Origin: Mesorhizobium sp.
GTDB lineage: Bacteria > Pseudomonadota > Alphaproteobacteria > Rhizobiales > Rhizobiaceae
Reading direction: 5' to 3'
Length of the DNA stretch: 64,000 nucleotides
Assembly (NCBI RefSeq): GCF_004963255.1
Contig: NZ_SUGA01000012.1
Coordinates: 62,001 to 126,000, forward strand
The notes beneath the pieces were generated by a model. The model was not told where the DNA came from, did no database searches, and was given only the letters and a program-made list of their open reading frames with translations. Shown piece by piece: positions 8,165-16,900 of the stretch. The position numbers and the translations under genes are program-made. Each line of letters opens with the position of its first letter. Positions within the stretch are counted from its first letter, which is position 1.

Positions 8165-9367
8165 CTAGTCGACGGAGCCGACGAACAGGGTCTGGAAAGC
8201 GCCGTCCTTGTATTCGTTGACCACCATCGGCACCGAGAGCTGGCGCTTCTGGCCGAAGGACGTCGCGCCGACATAGCTGAGCTTCGCGTCGCCCTTCAGG
8301 AAGGGATTGGGCGCCGAGAAGCTGTCCATGGTCTTCTTGAATTCGGCGACATCGTTGATGGCCGCCGGATTGGCCTTCAGCGTGTCGAGGATGTATTCCA
8401 GCGCGTAGACCTTGGTGTTGGACTCGTCGTTGTATTCGCCGAACATCTTGGTGTAGCGGGTGACGAATTCCTTCATCTCGTCCGATGCGATCTCCGGCGT
8501 GGAGGCGCCGCCGACGGAGATGAAGCCGTTGGCATATTCGCCGGCGCCCTCTTCCAGCACCTTGGCGTCCTGCGCGGTTTCCGTCGAGATCAGGCCTTCA
8601 TAGCCGAGCTCGCGGGCGGCGCGGATGAGCAGCGGCGCGTTGGCGGGTGCTACGCCCGACAGGACGAGCAGGTCGGGCTTCAAGGCAACGATCGGTGTCA
8701 GCACCGGGGTGAAGTCGCGCGTGTCGTTCTGGTAGGTGTCGTTCTGGGCGACGACTTCCAGGCCGAGAGCCTTTGCCGCCTCGACACCGGAGTCGCGCTG
8801 GCTGAGCGGGTCGGATTCATTGGCCGCAACAAAGGCGATCTTCTTCACGCCCTTGTTTTCCTTAAGATATTTATAGATTGCCGGGCCGGACTGGTAGTTG
8901 GCGATCATGCCCAGCACGGCGTTGGAGGCGGGCTTCTGGTAGAGCGCCTTGGGGAAGGCGTAGGGGAAATAGATGATGCCGTTGGCCTCGGCGACCGGGC
9001 GCACCGCGGCGGCGCCGTCATCGACATTCGGGCCGACGACATAGTGGATGCCTTCCTGCGCCATTTTCTCCATGCCGGCGATGGCGCGCTTGGGGTCCTT
9101 CTGATCGTCGAAGGTGACGATGTTGATGTTGTAGGTGTCGTTGCCGATCTTGACGCCGCCGGTCTCGTTGAGCCAGGCGGCGCGCGTCTGCATCGAGCGC
9201 ACGTTCGAGGTTCCCCAGGCGGCGGCCGGGCCGCTGGTGACACCGACAAAGCCGATTTTCAGTTCCTTGTTTTCAGCCTGCGCGTACGAAATGCCGAGAG
9301 CGGCAATGGCCAGGGTCGAGACGGCGCCGAGCGCCATGGATTTCAGAGTCGAGCGACGGTTGATCAT
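8165..9367 (-). CDS. Liv-type ABC importer periplasmic substrate-binding protein
   Basis: 400 residues, family 6 periplasmic binding protein. The export signal MINRRSTLKSMALGAVST includes a twin-arginine pair, followed by a cleavage site near AQA-EN at about residue 31. The mature part begins KELKIGFVGVTSGPAAAWG, the usual first strand and ligand loop of amino-acid/amide binding proteins, and has VVGPNVDDGAAA later. First gene of the operon (binding protein, LivH, LivM, LivG, LivF, racemase). A GntR-type dyad lies about 106 bp upstream. The ligand is unknown; the racemase gene hints at an amino acid or hydantoin-like compound. Confidence 0.92.
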   Translation of the reverse strand: MINRRSTLKSMALGAVSTLAIAALGISYAQAENKELKIGFVGVTSGPAAAWGTSNVRSMQTRAAWLNETGGVKIGNDTYNINIVTFDDQKDPKRAIAGMEKMAQEGIHYVVGPNVDDGAAAVRPVAEANGIIYFPYAFPKALYQKPASNAVLGMIANYQSGPAIYKYLKENKGVKKIAFVAANESDPLSQRDSGVEAAKALGLEVVAQNDTYQNDTRDFTPVLTPIVALKPDLLVLSGVAPANAPLLIRAARELGYEGLISTETAQDAKVLEEGAGEYANGFISVGGASTPEIASDEMKEFVTRYTKMFGEYNDESNTKVYALEYILDTLKANPAAINDVAEFKKTMDSFSAPNPFLKGDAKLSYVGATSFGQKRQLSVPMVVNEYKDGAFQTLFVGSVD

Positions 9368-9445
9368 ATTGGTAGTTCCCCTTGGTTATCGCGCTTTGTG
9401 TTTTGCTCATAGGCTGCGCGGATGGTGTTAAGGGAAACCGGCTGC

Positions 9446-9489
9446 GAAAGATTGTCAACATCTTTCTTCGGTATTGTATACAATCTTTC
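9446..9489. promoter_or_regulatory. Candidate GntR operator region upstream of the Liv-type operon
   Basis: Contains the perfect 12-bp palindrome ATTGTATACAAT (9473-9484). A wider inverted repeat pairs GAAAGATTGT (9446-9455) with ACAATCTTTC (9480-9489). The site is 79-122 bp upstream of the binding-protein start. GntR-family proteins bind TTGTATACAA-like dyads, so the regulator at 3145-3870 is the natural candidate (inference). Confidence 0.6.
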
Positions 9490-9525
9490 GCGAGAGTGTG
9501 TGCACCCATCGGGACCGGCCGAAGG

Positions 9526-9816
9526 CTACTTCCCGCAATGGTGGTCGTTGATCTTGTTTATCGCATTCGCATCCGGTCCGACGCGGTCGTAGGAACAAGG
9601 GCCTGCCGCGGCGGTGAACAGCTGCTGGTCGTAATAGCGCGGACCGCCGAACAGCTGGTAGAGGATATCGTCGCTGGCTGGAACGTAGCGCTCATGCTCG
9701 ACCGGCGGCTGATGACGATGGTAGCGATGATGATGCCATTCGCCCGCGACCGCCGAGGCGGACATGCTGGCGGCCGTGACCAGCACGAGAGCAGAGAGGG
9801 CCAGGTACTTCATCAT
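9526..9816 (-). CDS. Small secreted protein, His-rich, unknown function
   Basis: 96 residues from ATG 9816, behind a GAAAGG ribosome site; an upstream in-frame start at 9903 would bury the signal peptide and is less likely. The N-terminus MMKYLALSALVLVTAASMSA is a clear Sec signal peptide, with cleavage near AVA-GE at about residue 24. The mature part starts HHHRYHRH, is rich in Tyr and His, and has two Cys (GPCSYD and DHHCGK at the end) that could form a disulfide. I do not recognise the family. It is flanked by the Liv operon and a divergent lyase homologue with no clear link to either. Confidence 0.65.
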   Translation of the reverse strand: MMKYLALSALVLVTAASMSASAVAGEWHHHRYHRHQPPVEHERYVPASDDILYQLFGGPRYYDQQLFTAAAGPCSYDRVGPDANAINKINDHHCGK

Positions 9817-10027
9817 CGACGGCAACCTTTCGGCAGTTTGGATTCGCAGCATATCCAAAATCGCTGGCGGCGCAAAAGTTCCCGTATGGGGCATTTCTCG
9901 CACCGTACAGCCAGCTCAAGAAAGATAACGGCAATCGCGACGGCGGATTTTCGACAATGGCCGGCGCCTATGCCGGCTATCCTGCATTCGTTCGGCCGCG
10001 ATTCCCGGAGGCCCAAGGAATAGCCCG

Positions 10028-11524
10028 ATGACAGCCAGAGTGATCGTCCTCGACGCCAAGCCGCTCAGCACGGAAGATGTAGCCGAGATCGCGCGGCGCA
10101 ACGCCCGGCTTATGCTCGGCGAGGAAGCCATGCGCCGCATCCGCGCAAGCCGCGCCCTGATCGAGCATTTGACCCAGCTCGGCAAGCCGCTCTACGGCGT
10201 CACCACCGGGCTCGGCGCCTGTGTCGACACGCCGCTGGCGCAAGCCGACCTGATCGCCTTCCAGCACAGCGTGCCGCTCAGCCACTCGATGGGCGCCGGC
10301 CCATCGCTGCCGACCGAGGCGGTGCGGGCGCTGATGGTCGCGCGCATCTGCGGCATGGCGGCGGGCGGCACCGGCACCTCGGAAGGCGTGGTGCTCGGCC
10401 TGCTCGCCGCGCTCAATGCCGGCGTCCATCCGGTCATTCCAAGCTGGGGTTCGGTGGGCGCCGCGGATCTCGCGCCGCTCGGCCATCTGGCGCGGGCGTT
10501 GCGCGGCGACGGCGAGAGCGAGTATCAGGGCAGGATCATGCCGTCGGCCGAGGCGTTGAAGCTGGCCGGGCTCGAGCCGCTCGACCTGCGCGAAAAGGAC
10601 GGCCACGCCATCATCGTCGCCAACAGCCTTTCGACTGGGACCGCGTGCCTCGCGCTTGAGGAGATCGCCTGCCTGATCGACTGGTCGCTGGCGGCTGTCG
10701 CGCTCAACTACGAGGCGTTCCGGGCGTCGCTCAAGGCCATCGAGGAGGATGCGCTTGCGGCGCGACCGGCTTTCGGCCAAATCGAGATCGGCGCAAGGCT
10801 GCGGGCCGAGCTTTCAGGCAGCGGGCTGTGGCAAGACAACGCCGCGCGGCGCCTGCAGGATCCGCTCAGCTTCCGCTGCGTGCCGCAAGTATGGGGCGGC
10901 CTGCTCCATGCCTATGAGCAGGCGAAACTGGCGACCGAGATCGAGCTCAGCCACTCCGGCGACAATCCGGTCATCCGGCCCGAGGCCGAGCGCGTAATCT
11001 CCAACGGCAATTTCGACCTCACTGCCTTCACGCTGACTTGGGAAAATCTCGGCCAGGCGCTGGCGCATTGCGCGGTCGGCACCGCCAACCGCTCGATGAA
11101 GCTGATGTCACCGACGGTGGCGGAACTGCCGCGCTTCCTGTCGGCCAGGGGCGGCAGCCGCCAGGGCTATGCGGAACTGCAGAAGCCGGTCGCCGCGCTC
11201 GAAGCGGAGATCCGGCACCTCGCCAATCCGATGTCGCTTAGCCCCTTGGCCATCTCGGACGGCGTCGAGGACCAGTCGTCGATGGCGCCACGCGTGGTGG
11301 CGAAGACCGCGGGGATCATCGAGCGCCTGCGCTATCTGGTGGCGATGGAATTGATCTTCGCGGCCACGGGCGTGGAGCTGCGCGGCGTGCTGGACTCGAT
11401 GGGCGAAGGCCCGCGGCGCAGCTACGAAGCCGTGCGGGCGCTCGTCGCCCCGCTCGACGACGACCGCGAGATGAGCGCCGACATGGCGCGCGTCGCCCGG
11501 ATGGTCGCGGGACCACGGCTATAG
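10028..11524 (+). CDS. HAL/PAL-family aromatic amino acid lyase homologue lacking the MIO triad
   Basis: 498 residues, the usual length of histidine/phenylalanine ammonia-lyases. Conserved elements are Y56 in YGVTTGLG, N199 in VANSLSTG, the QDPLSFRCVPQV block with R283, and GDNPV (311-315). However, the segment that normally reads GSVGASGDLAPL, where Ala-Ser-Gly cyclises into the MIO cofactor, here reads GSVGAADLAPL (141-151): one residue shorter and without the Ser. The reading frame is intact through this point. It therefore should not form MIO by the known route and may have another chemistry or a non-catalytic role. It has no close operon partner and converges on the SDR at 11544. Confidence 0.85.
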   Translation: MTARVIVLDAKPLSTEDVAEIARRNARLMLGEEAMRRIRASRALIEHLTQLGKPLYGVTTGLGACVDTPLAQADLIAFQHSVPLSHSMGAGPSLPTEAVRALMVARICGMAAGGTGTSEGVVLGLLAALNAGVHPVIPSWGSVGAADLAPLGHLARALRGDGESEYQGRIMPSAEALKLAGLEPLDLREKDGHAIIVANSLSTGTACLALEEIACLIDWSLAAVALNYEAFRASLKAIEEDALAARPAFGQIEIGARLRAELSGSGLWQDNAARRLQDPLSFRCVPQVWGGLLHAYEQAKLATEIELSHSGDNPVIRPEAERVISNGNFDLTAFTLTWENLGQALAHCAVGTANRSMKLMSPTVAELPRFLSARGGSRQGYAELQKPVAALEAEIRHLANPMSLSPLAISDGVEDQSSMAPRVVAKTAGIIERLRYLVAMELIFAATGVELRGVLDSMGEGPRRSYEAVRALVAPLDDDREMSADMARVARMVAGPRL

Positions 11525-11543
11525 CGCAGGCCCGCTGCGAGCC

Positions 11544-12311
11544 TCAGTGGTAGTAGATGCCGCCGTCGACGTTGAGCGCCTGGCCGGTGACGAAGGCCGA
11601 CAGGTCCGAGGCGAAGAACAGCACCGGTCCGATGATATCCTCGGGCGCGCCGAGGCGCTTCAGCGCCGCGACCTCTTCCCAGTGGCGGATCGCGGCTTCG
11701 CTTCCCAGATTGTTCTTGCCCATCTCGGTCAGGATGATGCCGGGGCAGATCGCGTTGACGGTGACGCCGTCCATGCCGACCTCCTGCGCCAGCACGCGGG
11801 TGAGCGTGATCACCACCGCCTTGGTCGCGGCGTAATGGCCCTGCGTCGGCACGCCCTGGCGGCCGGCGATCGAGGCGATGTTGATCACCCTGCCCGACTT
11901 CCTGGCTCGCATATGCGGCAGCACCGCCTGGCACATCATCAGCACGCCCTTGGCGTTGACGTCGAAATGCGCGTCCCAATTGGCTTCATCGAGATCCTGC
12001 AGCAGGCTGGGCTTGAGGATGCCGGCGTTGTTGACCAGCACATCGATGCTGCCCGCCGCTTCAAGCAATGCCTGCGCGGTCGCTTCGATGTCCTTCTTCT
12101 TGCTGACATCCATCGTATAGACATAGGCCTTGCGGCCGGCCGCCTCGATCTCGCCCCTGGTCACGTCGAGCTCGGCAGCCTGCGAGGGCAGATCGGTGAT
12201 GGCGACATCGAAGCCCGCTTCGGCGAGCCCCTTCGCGAGCGCCCTGCCGATGCCGCGGCTGGCGCCGGTGATGAGAGCCGTCTTGCCCTTGGCCTCAGGG
12301 AGAATGGTCAT
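11544..12311 (-). CDS. SDR-family dehydrogenase (sugar/polyol or 3-oxoacyl type)
   Basis: 255 residues, classical SDR. Nucleotide motif TGASRGIG (15-22), NNAG (94-97), and catalytic Ser147, Tyr160 and Lys164 (YAATK) are all present. Last gene of the carbohydrate operon that starts at 19471; it overlaps the PfkB kinase gene by 4 bp (12308-12311). In this setting it most likely oxidises or reduces a sugar, polyol or aldehyde intermediate. The family alone does not fix the substrate. Confidence 0.88.
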   Translation of the reverse strand: MTILPEAKGKTALITGASRGIGRALAKGLAEAGFDVAITDLPSQAAELDVTRGEIEAAGRKAYVYTMDVSKKKDIEATAQALLEAAGSIDVLVNNAGILKPSLLQDLDEANWDAHFDVNAKGVLMMCQAVLPHMRARKSGRVINIASIAGRQGVPTQGHYAATKAVVITLTRVLAQEVGMDGVTVNAICPGIILTEMGKNNLGSEAAIRHWEEVAALKRLGAPEDIIGPVLFFASDLSAFVTGQALNVDGGIYYH

Positions 12312-13273
12312 GCTGCTTCCACCTTTGATGTCTTGACCGGAAGCGCGTCCATCGCCGCGACCGTGTCGTCGAATGAAACGAGTTTGCCGTCGGAGCCGAG
12401 CCCCATCGCCACCTTGGCGGCAACCGCGCTGGCAAAGCGCGCGGACTGTTTCAGGTCCCAGCCCTTGACGATGCCGACGATGATGCCGGCCGTGAAGGAA
12501 TCGCCGCAGCCCGTTGTGTCGAAGACCTCGACTTCGAAGGCCGGCAGATGGAAATCCTCGCCATGCTCGGGCGAGACATAAACGCCGTCGGCGCCCAGCG
12601 TGATAATGCAGTTCTTCACGCCCCTCGCCTTGAAGAAGGCGGCGACGCGGGCCGGATCGCGGTCATGCGCCATCTCGCCGGCTTCGTCGATGCTGGGCAC
12701 GAAATAGTCGATGTAAGGAAGGCACGGCTCGACCAGTTTCCACGTCTCCGGCGTCGCCTGGATGAGATCGAAAGTGGTGACGCGGCCAAGCTCCTTGGCG
12801 CGCTTCAACAGCCTGACGGTCGGTTCGCCATCGAAGCGCTTCAGGAGCCCGGTGCCGCCGACATGGACGACGGTCGCATCGAGCGCCGCATCGAGATCGG
12901 CATCGGCGACCTCGAACAAGGTGGCGGTGCCCGGCACATGCAGAGCTGGACGCTCGCCGTTCGGCCGCACGGGCAGGATGGTGGACGAGGTCTGGACGCT
13001 GCCGTCGCGGCGCACGAGGCTGGTCTCCAGGCCATATTTCTTCAGCTTTGCGAGGAACCAGTCGCCCATGTCGTCGGTGCCGAGCGTGGTGACGGCGCGC
13101 GTCTTCAGGCCGAGGATGGCGCAGTCCATGCCGGTGGCGCCGGCGGTGCCGGCGACAGTCATGCGAATCTCCTCGATATAGTCGGCGCGGCCGCCTTCGG
13201 GGATGCGCGAGACTGGCCGTCCGACGATGTCGAGGACGTAGAAGCCGATCGAGCTGACGTCGAATTGTGGCAT
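12308..13273 (-). CDS. PfkB/ribokinase-family carbohydrate kinase
   Basis: 321 residues, the family's normal length. The second PfkB signature DTTGCGDSFTAG (252-263) holds the anion-hole glycines and the catalytic base Asp258; the N-terminal GGRADYIEEIRMTVAGTAG region corresponds to the substrate lid and first signature. It should phosphorylate a ketose or keto-sugar acid using ATP. With the importer (13295-17902) and class II aldolase (18008-18679) in one operon, a sensible order is import, oxidation by SDR, phosphorylation here, then aldol cleavage (inference). Confidence 0.88.
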   Translation of the reverse strand: MPQFDVSSIGFYVLDIVGRPVSRIPEGGRADYIEEIRMTVAGTAGATGMDCAILGLKTRAVTTLGTDDMGDWFLAKLKKYGLETSLVRRDGSVQTSSTILPVRPNGERPALHVPGTATLFEVADADLDAALDATVVHVGGTGLLKRFDGEPTVRLLKRAKELGRVTTFDLIQATPETWKLVEPCLPYIDYFVPSIDEAGEMAHDRDPARVAAFFKARGVKNCIITLGADGVYVSPEHGEDFHLPAFEVEVFDTTGCGDSFTAGIIVGIVKGWDLKQSARFASAVAAKVAMGLGSDGKLVSFDDTVAAMDALPVKTSKVEAA

Positions 13274-13294
13274 GGCTGACTTGACCTTTCGAAC

Positions 13295-14281
13295 TCAATG
13301 GGCGGCGCGACGCAGGCCGAAGCTTGCGGCGAGTACCAGGAAGACCAGCACGCCGATGCCGACCTGCTGCCAGTAGAAATTCCAGCCGACCAGCAGCAGG
13401 CCGTTCTTGACGATGGCGAGCAGCAGCACGCCGAGCAGCGTGCCGATGACCGAAGGCTTGCGCTCGCGGCTCAGCGTCGTGCCGATGAAGGTTGCGCCGA
13501 TAGCGTCGAGCAGGAAAGCATTGCCGGAGAGCGGCACGTAGGACTTCACCGTCGCCGACAACAGGATGCCGGTGACGCCGGCGAGCAGCGCGCACAGAAC
13601 ATGCACCATCGACAATTCGCGCGGCACGCGGATGCCGGAATACCAGGCCACGCCCGGCTGCGCGCCCATCGCCTGGACATAGCGGCCGAAGACCGAGCGA
13701 TGCAGCAGGACATGAACGGCGACGACAAGGACGATCAGCACGATCACAGGGGTCGGCGCGCCGAACAGAGCGGTGCGGGCGATGGCGTTGAACTGGTCGG
13801 CAGCATAGCCGCTGGTGAGATAGATCGGCTGTCCGCCGCTGGTGGCGAGCTGCTGCGTGCTCTGGCCGATGAAGAGGACGCCGAGCGTCGCCAGGAACGG
13901 ACTGATGTTGAGCCTAGTGATGAGGATCGCATTCAGCACGCCGACGATCAGCGCGGCGCCGAGCCCGCCCGCGACGCCGACCACGCCGCTGTAGCCGGCG
14001 GCGAGAAGCATGACGAAGATCATGCTTGCCATGTCGACCGAGACGCCGACCGAGAGATCGATGCCGCCCGAGGAGATGACGATGGTGAGACCCAGCGCCA
14101 CGATCGCCAGCATGACGACATTGTTGACCAGCACGTTGAAGAGGTTGGCCGGCGTCAGGAAGGTCGGGCTCGCAATCGCGAAGAAGATCACGATGGCCGC
14201 GAAGGCGATGACCACGCTGTACTTCGCGAGGAAGCTGCGCAGGCCGACCTTGGCAGCGTTGTCGTTGGCCGAGACGCTCAT
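13295..14281 (-). CDS. Ribose-type sugar ABC importer permease (RbsC-like), first copy
   Basis: 328 residues from ATG 14281, which overlaps the previous permease stop by 4 bp; a much longer upstream reading of this frame is antisense-like and rejected. Multi-spanning inner-membrane protein with the RbsC hallmarks VALGLTIVISSGGIDLSVG and the late GATFIGTTLS. Works as a partner of the permease at 14278-15309 and the ATPase at 15306-16838. Two non-identical permease genes indicate a heteromeric channel. Confidence 0.9.
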   Translation of the reverse strand: MSVSANDNAAKVGLRSFLAKYSVVIAFAAIVIFFAIASPTFLTPANLFNVLVNNVVMLAIVALGLTIVISSGGIDLSVGVSVDMASMIFVMLLAAGYSGVVGVAGGLGAALIVGVLNAILITRLNISPFLATLGVLFIGQSTQQLATSGGQPIYLTSGYAADQFNAIARTALFGAPTPVIVLIVLVVAVHVLLHRSVFGRYVQAMGAQPGVAWYSGIRVPRELSMVHVLCALLAGVTGILLSATVKSYVPLSGNAFLLDAIGATFIGTTLSRERKPSVIGTLLGVLLLAIVKNGLLLVGWNFYWQQVGIGVLVFLVLAASFGLRRAAH

Positions 14282-15309
14282 CGCGAACCCTCCGAACCGC
14301 GGGCAAAGGATGTGATGGCCACCACCAGCAGGATCAGCGCGCCCTGCACGCCGTTGACCCAGTAGCTGGAGACGTTGAGCAGCTGGAAGCCGTTCGCGAG
14401 CAGGCCGATGAACAACACGCTGAGCAGCGTGCCGCCCATGGTCGGCACGAAGCGCCGCGAGAAGACGGTCCCGAGCAGCGCCGCCGCCAGCACCGACAGA
14501 AGCAACTCGCCGGAGCCGGGCGTGCTGGCCGACAGGCGCGAGACGGTGAGGATGCTCGCCACCGCCGCGCAGAAGCCGCTCAGCACATAAGTGAAGGAGA
14601 CGTAGAAGGGCACGCTGATGCCGGCCGCGCGCGCTGCTTCCGGGTGTCCGCCAGCCGCGTAGAGCCTCAGCCCGAACGACGTGCCGTGAACGATCACGAT
14701 CATGATGGCGGAGAAGACGATCAGCGCCCAGGCAAGCGCGGAGATGCCGAGGAAGCTGCCGGAGACCAGCACGCCGAGCAGCGGGGAGGATGCGCCGACG
14801 ACCGTGTTCTGGGTGAGCGTGAGTTCCATGCCGGCTGCGACGTTGAGCACGGCGAGCGTCGCAAGCAGCGGCAGGATGCCGAGGCCGACGACGGCAAGGG
14901 CGTTCAGCGCGCCGACCGCTATGCCGACGGCAATCGCCGCGAGCACCGAGAGGAAGTCTCCGTAGCCCATCGACAGCAGCGTCGCATACACGGCGGCGCA
15001 CAGGCCCATATTGGCGGCGATGGAGAGATCGATGCCGCCTTCGGTGACATCGGAGCCGCCGCCGATGATGACGGAAGTCATGCCATAGGCGAGCACGCCC
15101 AGGATCGCCGACTGCTCGACGACATTGATCAGGTTGAAGGTCGAGGTGAAGCCCGGCGCGAAGATGACAAAATAGGCCATGATCGCGGCGAAGGCGGCGA
15201 TCGCGCCAAGCCGCACGACGAGCGCGCCGAAGCGGCGGCCGGCGCTCTTGGCGGCGGCCTGTTTTTCGTCGGACACGCCGACTTCCGAGTGGAGAACGCT
15301 CGCGCTCAT
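14278..15309 (-). CDS. Ribose-type sugar ABC importer permease (RbsC-like), second copy
   Basis: 343 residues from ATG 15309 (MSASVLHSEVGV), which overlaps the ATPase stop by 4 bp. Multi-spanning membrane protein with the RbsC-type block LAYGMTSVIIGGGSDVTEGGIDLS; the family usually reads GGIDLSVG after a shorter loop, so the GSDVTE insertion is mildly unusual. The C-terminal TMGGTLLSVLFIGLLANG is typical. Partner of the permease at 13295-14281. Confidence 0.9.
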   Translation of the reverse strand: MSASVLHSEVGVSDEKQAAAKSAGRRFGALVVRLGAIAAFAAIMAYFVIFAPGFTSTFNLINVVEQSAILGVLAYGMTSVIIGGGSDVTEGGIDLSIAANMGLCAAVYATLLSMGYGDFLSVLAAIAVGIAVGALNALAVVGLGILPLLATLAVLNVAAGMELTLTQNTVVGASSPLLGVLVSGSFLGISALAWALIVFSAIMIVIVHGTSFGLRLYAAGGHPEAARAAGISVPFYVSFTYVLSGFCAAVASILTVSRLSASTPGSGELLLSVLAAALLGTVFSRRFVPTMGGTLLSVLFIGLLANGFQLLNVSSYWVNGVQGALILLVVAITSFARGSEGSR

Positions 15310-16838
15310 GCAGCCACTCCATCGATGCTCGAACGCGCGCCGGACGAAGCTGCCAGCAGCGCATCGCTGTTCATCGCAGCACCGGAGAAGCTGCCGGCAA
15401 GCCTGCCGCGATAGACCACCAGCACGCGGTCGCAGACGCCGACCAGTTCGAGCAGGTCGGAAGACAGAAGCAGGATCGCCGCGCCCTCGCCCGCCAGACG
15501 ATTGAGGAGATTGTAGATCTCGACCTTGGCGCCGACATCGACGGCCACCGTCGGCTCGTCCAGCACATAGACGCGCGACTGGCAGCTCAGCCATTTGGCG
15601 ATCGCCACTTTCTGCTGGTTGCCGCCGGAGAGCTCGCGCACCAGCGCGTCGCGATGCGGCGTCTTGATCGACAGTTCCTTGATCAGGCCGTCCACCGCCT
15701 GGTTCTCGCTGCTCCGGCTGACCAACCCGCTCTTGGAATAACGGCGCAGGCTGGCCAGGGAAATGTTCTCGCGCACCGAAAGGCCGAGCGCCACGCCATG
15801 GGCGCGGCGGTCTTCCGGCAGCATGGCGATGCCGTCGCGCACCGCCTTGACCGGCGTCGACAGCGCGACCTCCCTGCCCTCGACCTTGACCTGGCCGCCA
15901 TCGGCGGTCTTAAGCCCGAACAGGCACTGCACGATCTCCTTGGCGCCGGAGCCGAGCAGGCCCGTGAGGCCGACGATCTCGCCGGCGCGGACGTTGAAAC
16001 CGATATTCTCGAAGCTGCCGCCGAGACGGAGGTTGGAAACCTCCAGCACCGGCGCGCCTAAAGTGACCGAGCGCTTCGGGAACATCTCGCCGACATCGCG
16101 AGCTATCATCATCGCAATGATCTCGTCGATCGGCGTCTGGCGCGGGTCGACCGTGCCGACGTCAGTGCCGTTGCGCATCACCGTGACGCGGTCGCAGAGC
16201 TTTTCGATCTCCTGCATGTAGTGGGAGATGAAGACCACGGCGATGCCGTCGTCGCGCAGCCGGCGCAGCACGTCGAACAGGCTGTCGACCTCGCGCTTGA
16301 CGAGCGCCGCCGTCGGCTCATCGAGCACCAGCACAGATGCCTTCTGCGCCAATGCGCGGGTGATCTGCACGACCTTCTGCTGCGCCGTGGTGAGATCTTT
16401 CACAAGCGTTCCGGCCGGCAGCTCCATGCCGAAGAAGCGCTTCAGCAGGTCGGCGGCCCTGCGCTCCATGGCTCGGCGGCTGACGAACGGGCCGAGGCCG
16501 ATCTCATGGCCGAGGAACACGGCCTCACCGACAGTCGCGGTCGGCACCAGCAGCCTGTCCTGATGAATGAAGTGCACGCCGAGCTTTTCGACCGACGCCG
16601 GCGTGAGCGAAGTAACGGTCTCGCCGTTGATGAGGATCGAGCCGCTGTCCGGCTTGATGATGCCGGCCAGCACCTTGATGATGGTCGACTTGCCGGCGCC
16701 GTTCTGGCCGACAAGGCCGAGGATCGAGCCGCGCGCGATCTCGAGGTTCGCGTTTTCCAACGCGCGCACCGGACCGAACCGTTTCGAAATGCCTGTCATC
16801 GATACAGCAATGTCACGCTTTGCTGTCTGCATGGCCAT
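15306..16838 (-). CDS. Ribose-type sugar ABC importer ATPase with two fused ABC domains (RbsA-like)
   Basis: 510 residues, as usual for RbsA/MglA. Domain 1 has Walker A GQNGAGKS (44-51) and Walker B VLVLDEPTAAL, but its signature reads DLTTAQQKVV rather than LSGGQQ. Domain 2 has a degenerate Walker A (GLLGSGAKE) with a perfect signature ELSGGNQQKVAIAKWL and Walker B VYVLDEPTVAVDVG. This asymmetry is normal in the family. It energises the two permeases, with the binding protein at 16901-17902. Gene order is binding protein, ATPase, permease, permease. Confidence 0.92.
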   Translation of the reverse strand: MAMQTAKRDIAVSMTGISKRFGPVRALENANLEIARGSILGLVGQNGAGKSTIIKVLAGIIKPDSGSILINGETVTSLTPASVEKLGVHFIHQDRLLVPTATVGEAVFLGHEIGLGPFVSRRAMERRAADLLKRFFGMELPAGTLVKDLTTAQQKVVQITRALAQKASVLVLDEPTAALVKREVDSLFDVLRRLRDDGIAVVFISHYMQEIEKLCDRVTVMRNGTDVGTVDPRQTPIDEIIAMMIARDVGEMFPKRSVTLGAPVLEVSNLRLGGSFENIGFNVRAGEIVGLTGLLGSGAKEIVQCLFGLKTADGGQVKVEGREVALSTPVKAVRDGIAMLPEDRRAHGVALGLSVRENISLASLRRYSKSGLVSRSSENQAVDGLIKELSIKTPHRDALVRELSGGNQQKVAIAKWLSCQSRVYVLDEPTVAVDVGAKVEIYNLLNRLAGEGAAILLLSSDLLELVGVCDRVLVVYRGRLAGSFSGAAMNSDALLAASSGARSSIDGVAA

Positions 16839-16900
16839 CTGTCCTGGTTGGATGTGACGGGCAGCCGCAGAGGCGCGGCTGCCCGACGTTTCGTTCCGTC

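Noticed and set aside
7553..9412. A 619-codon open frame on the plus strand opposite the Liv genes
   Set aside because: Antisense shadow of well-conserved permease and binding-protein genes; Asp/Glu/Arg/Gly-rich low-complexity text typical of opposite-strand frames in high-GC DNA.
13298..14365. A 355-codon plus-strand frame opposite the sugar permeases
   Set aside because: Mirror of hydrophobic codons gives a polar Asp/Gln/His-rich product with no known pattern; the permeases on the minus strand are clear.
14282..15364. N-terminal extension of the permease at 13295-14281
   Set aside because: The frame continues upstream inside the other permease gene, but ATG 14281 gives the family N-terminus and a 4-bp overlap; the extension is Arg-rich shadow text.
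15960..16838. Loss of function in the sugar ATPase because domain 1 has LTTAQQ instead of LSGGQ
   Set aside because: RbsA-type ATPases commonly have one imperfect nucleotide-binding domain; the partner domain has a full signature.
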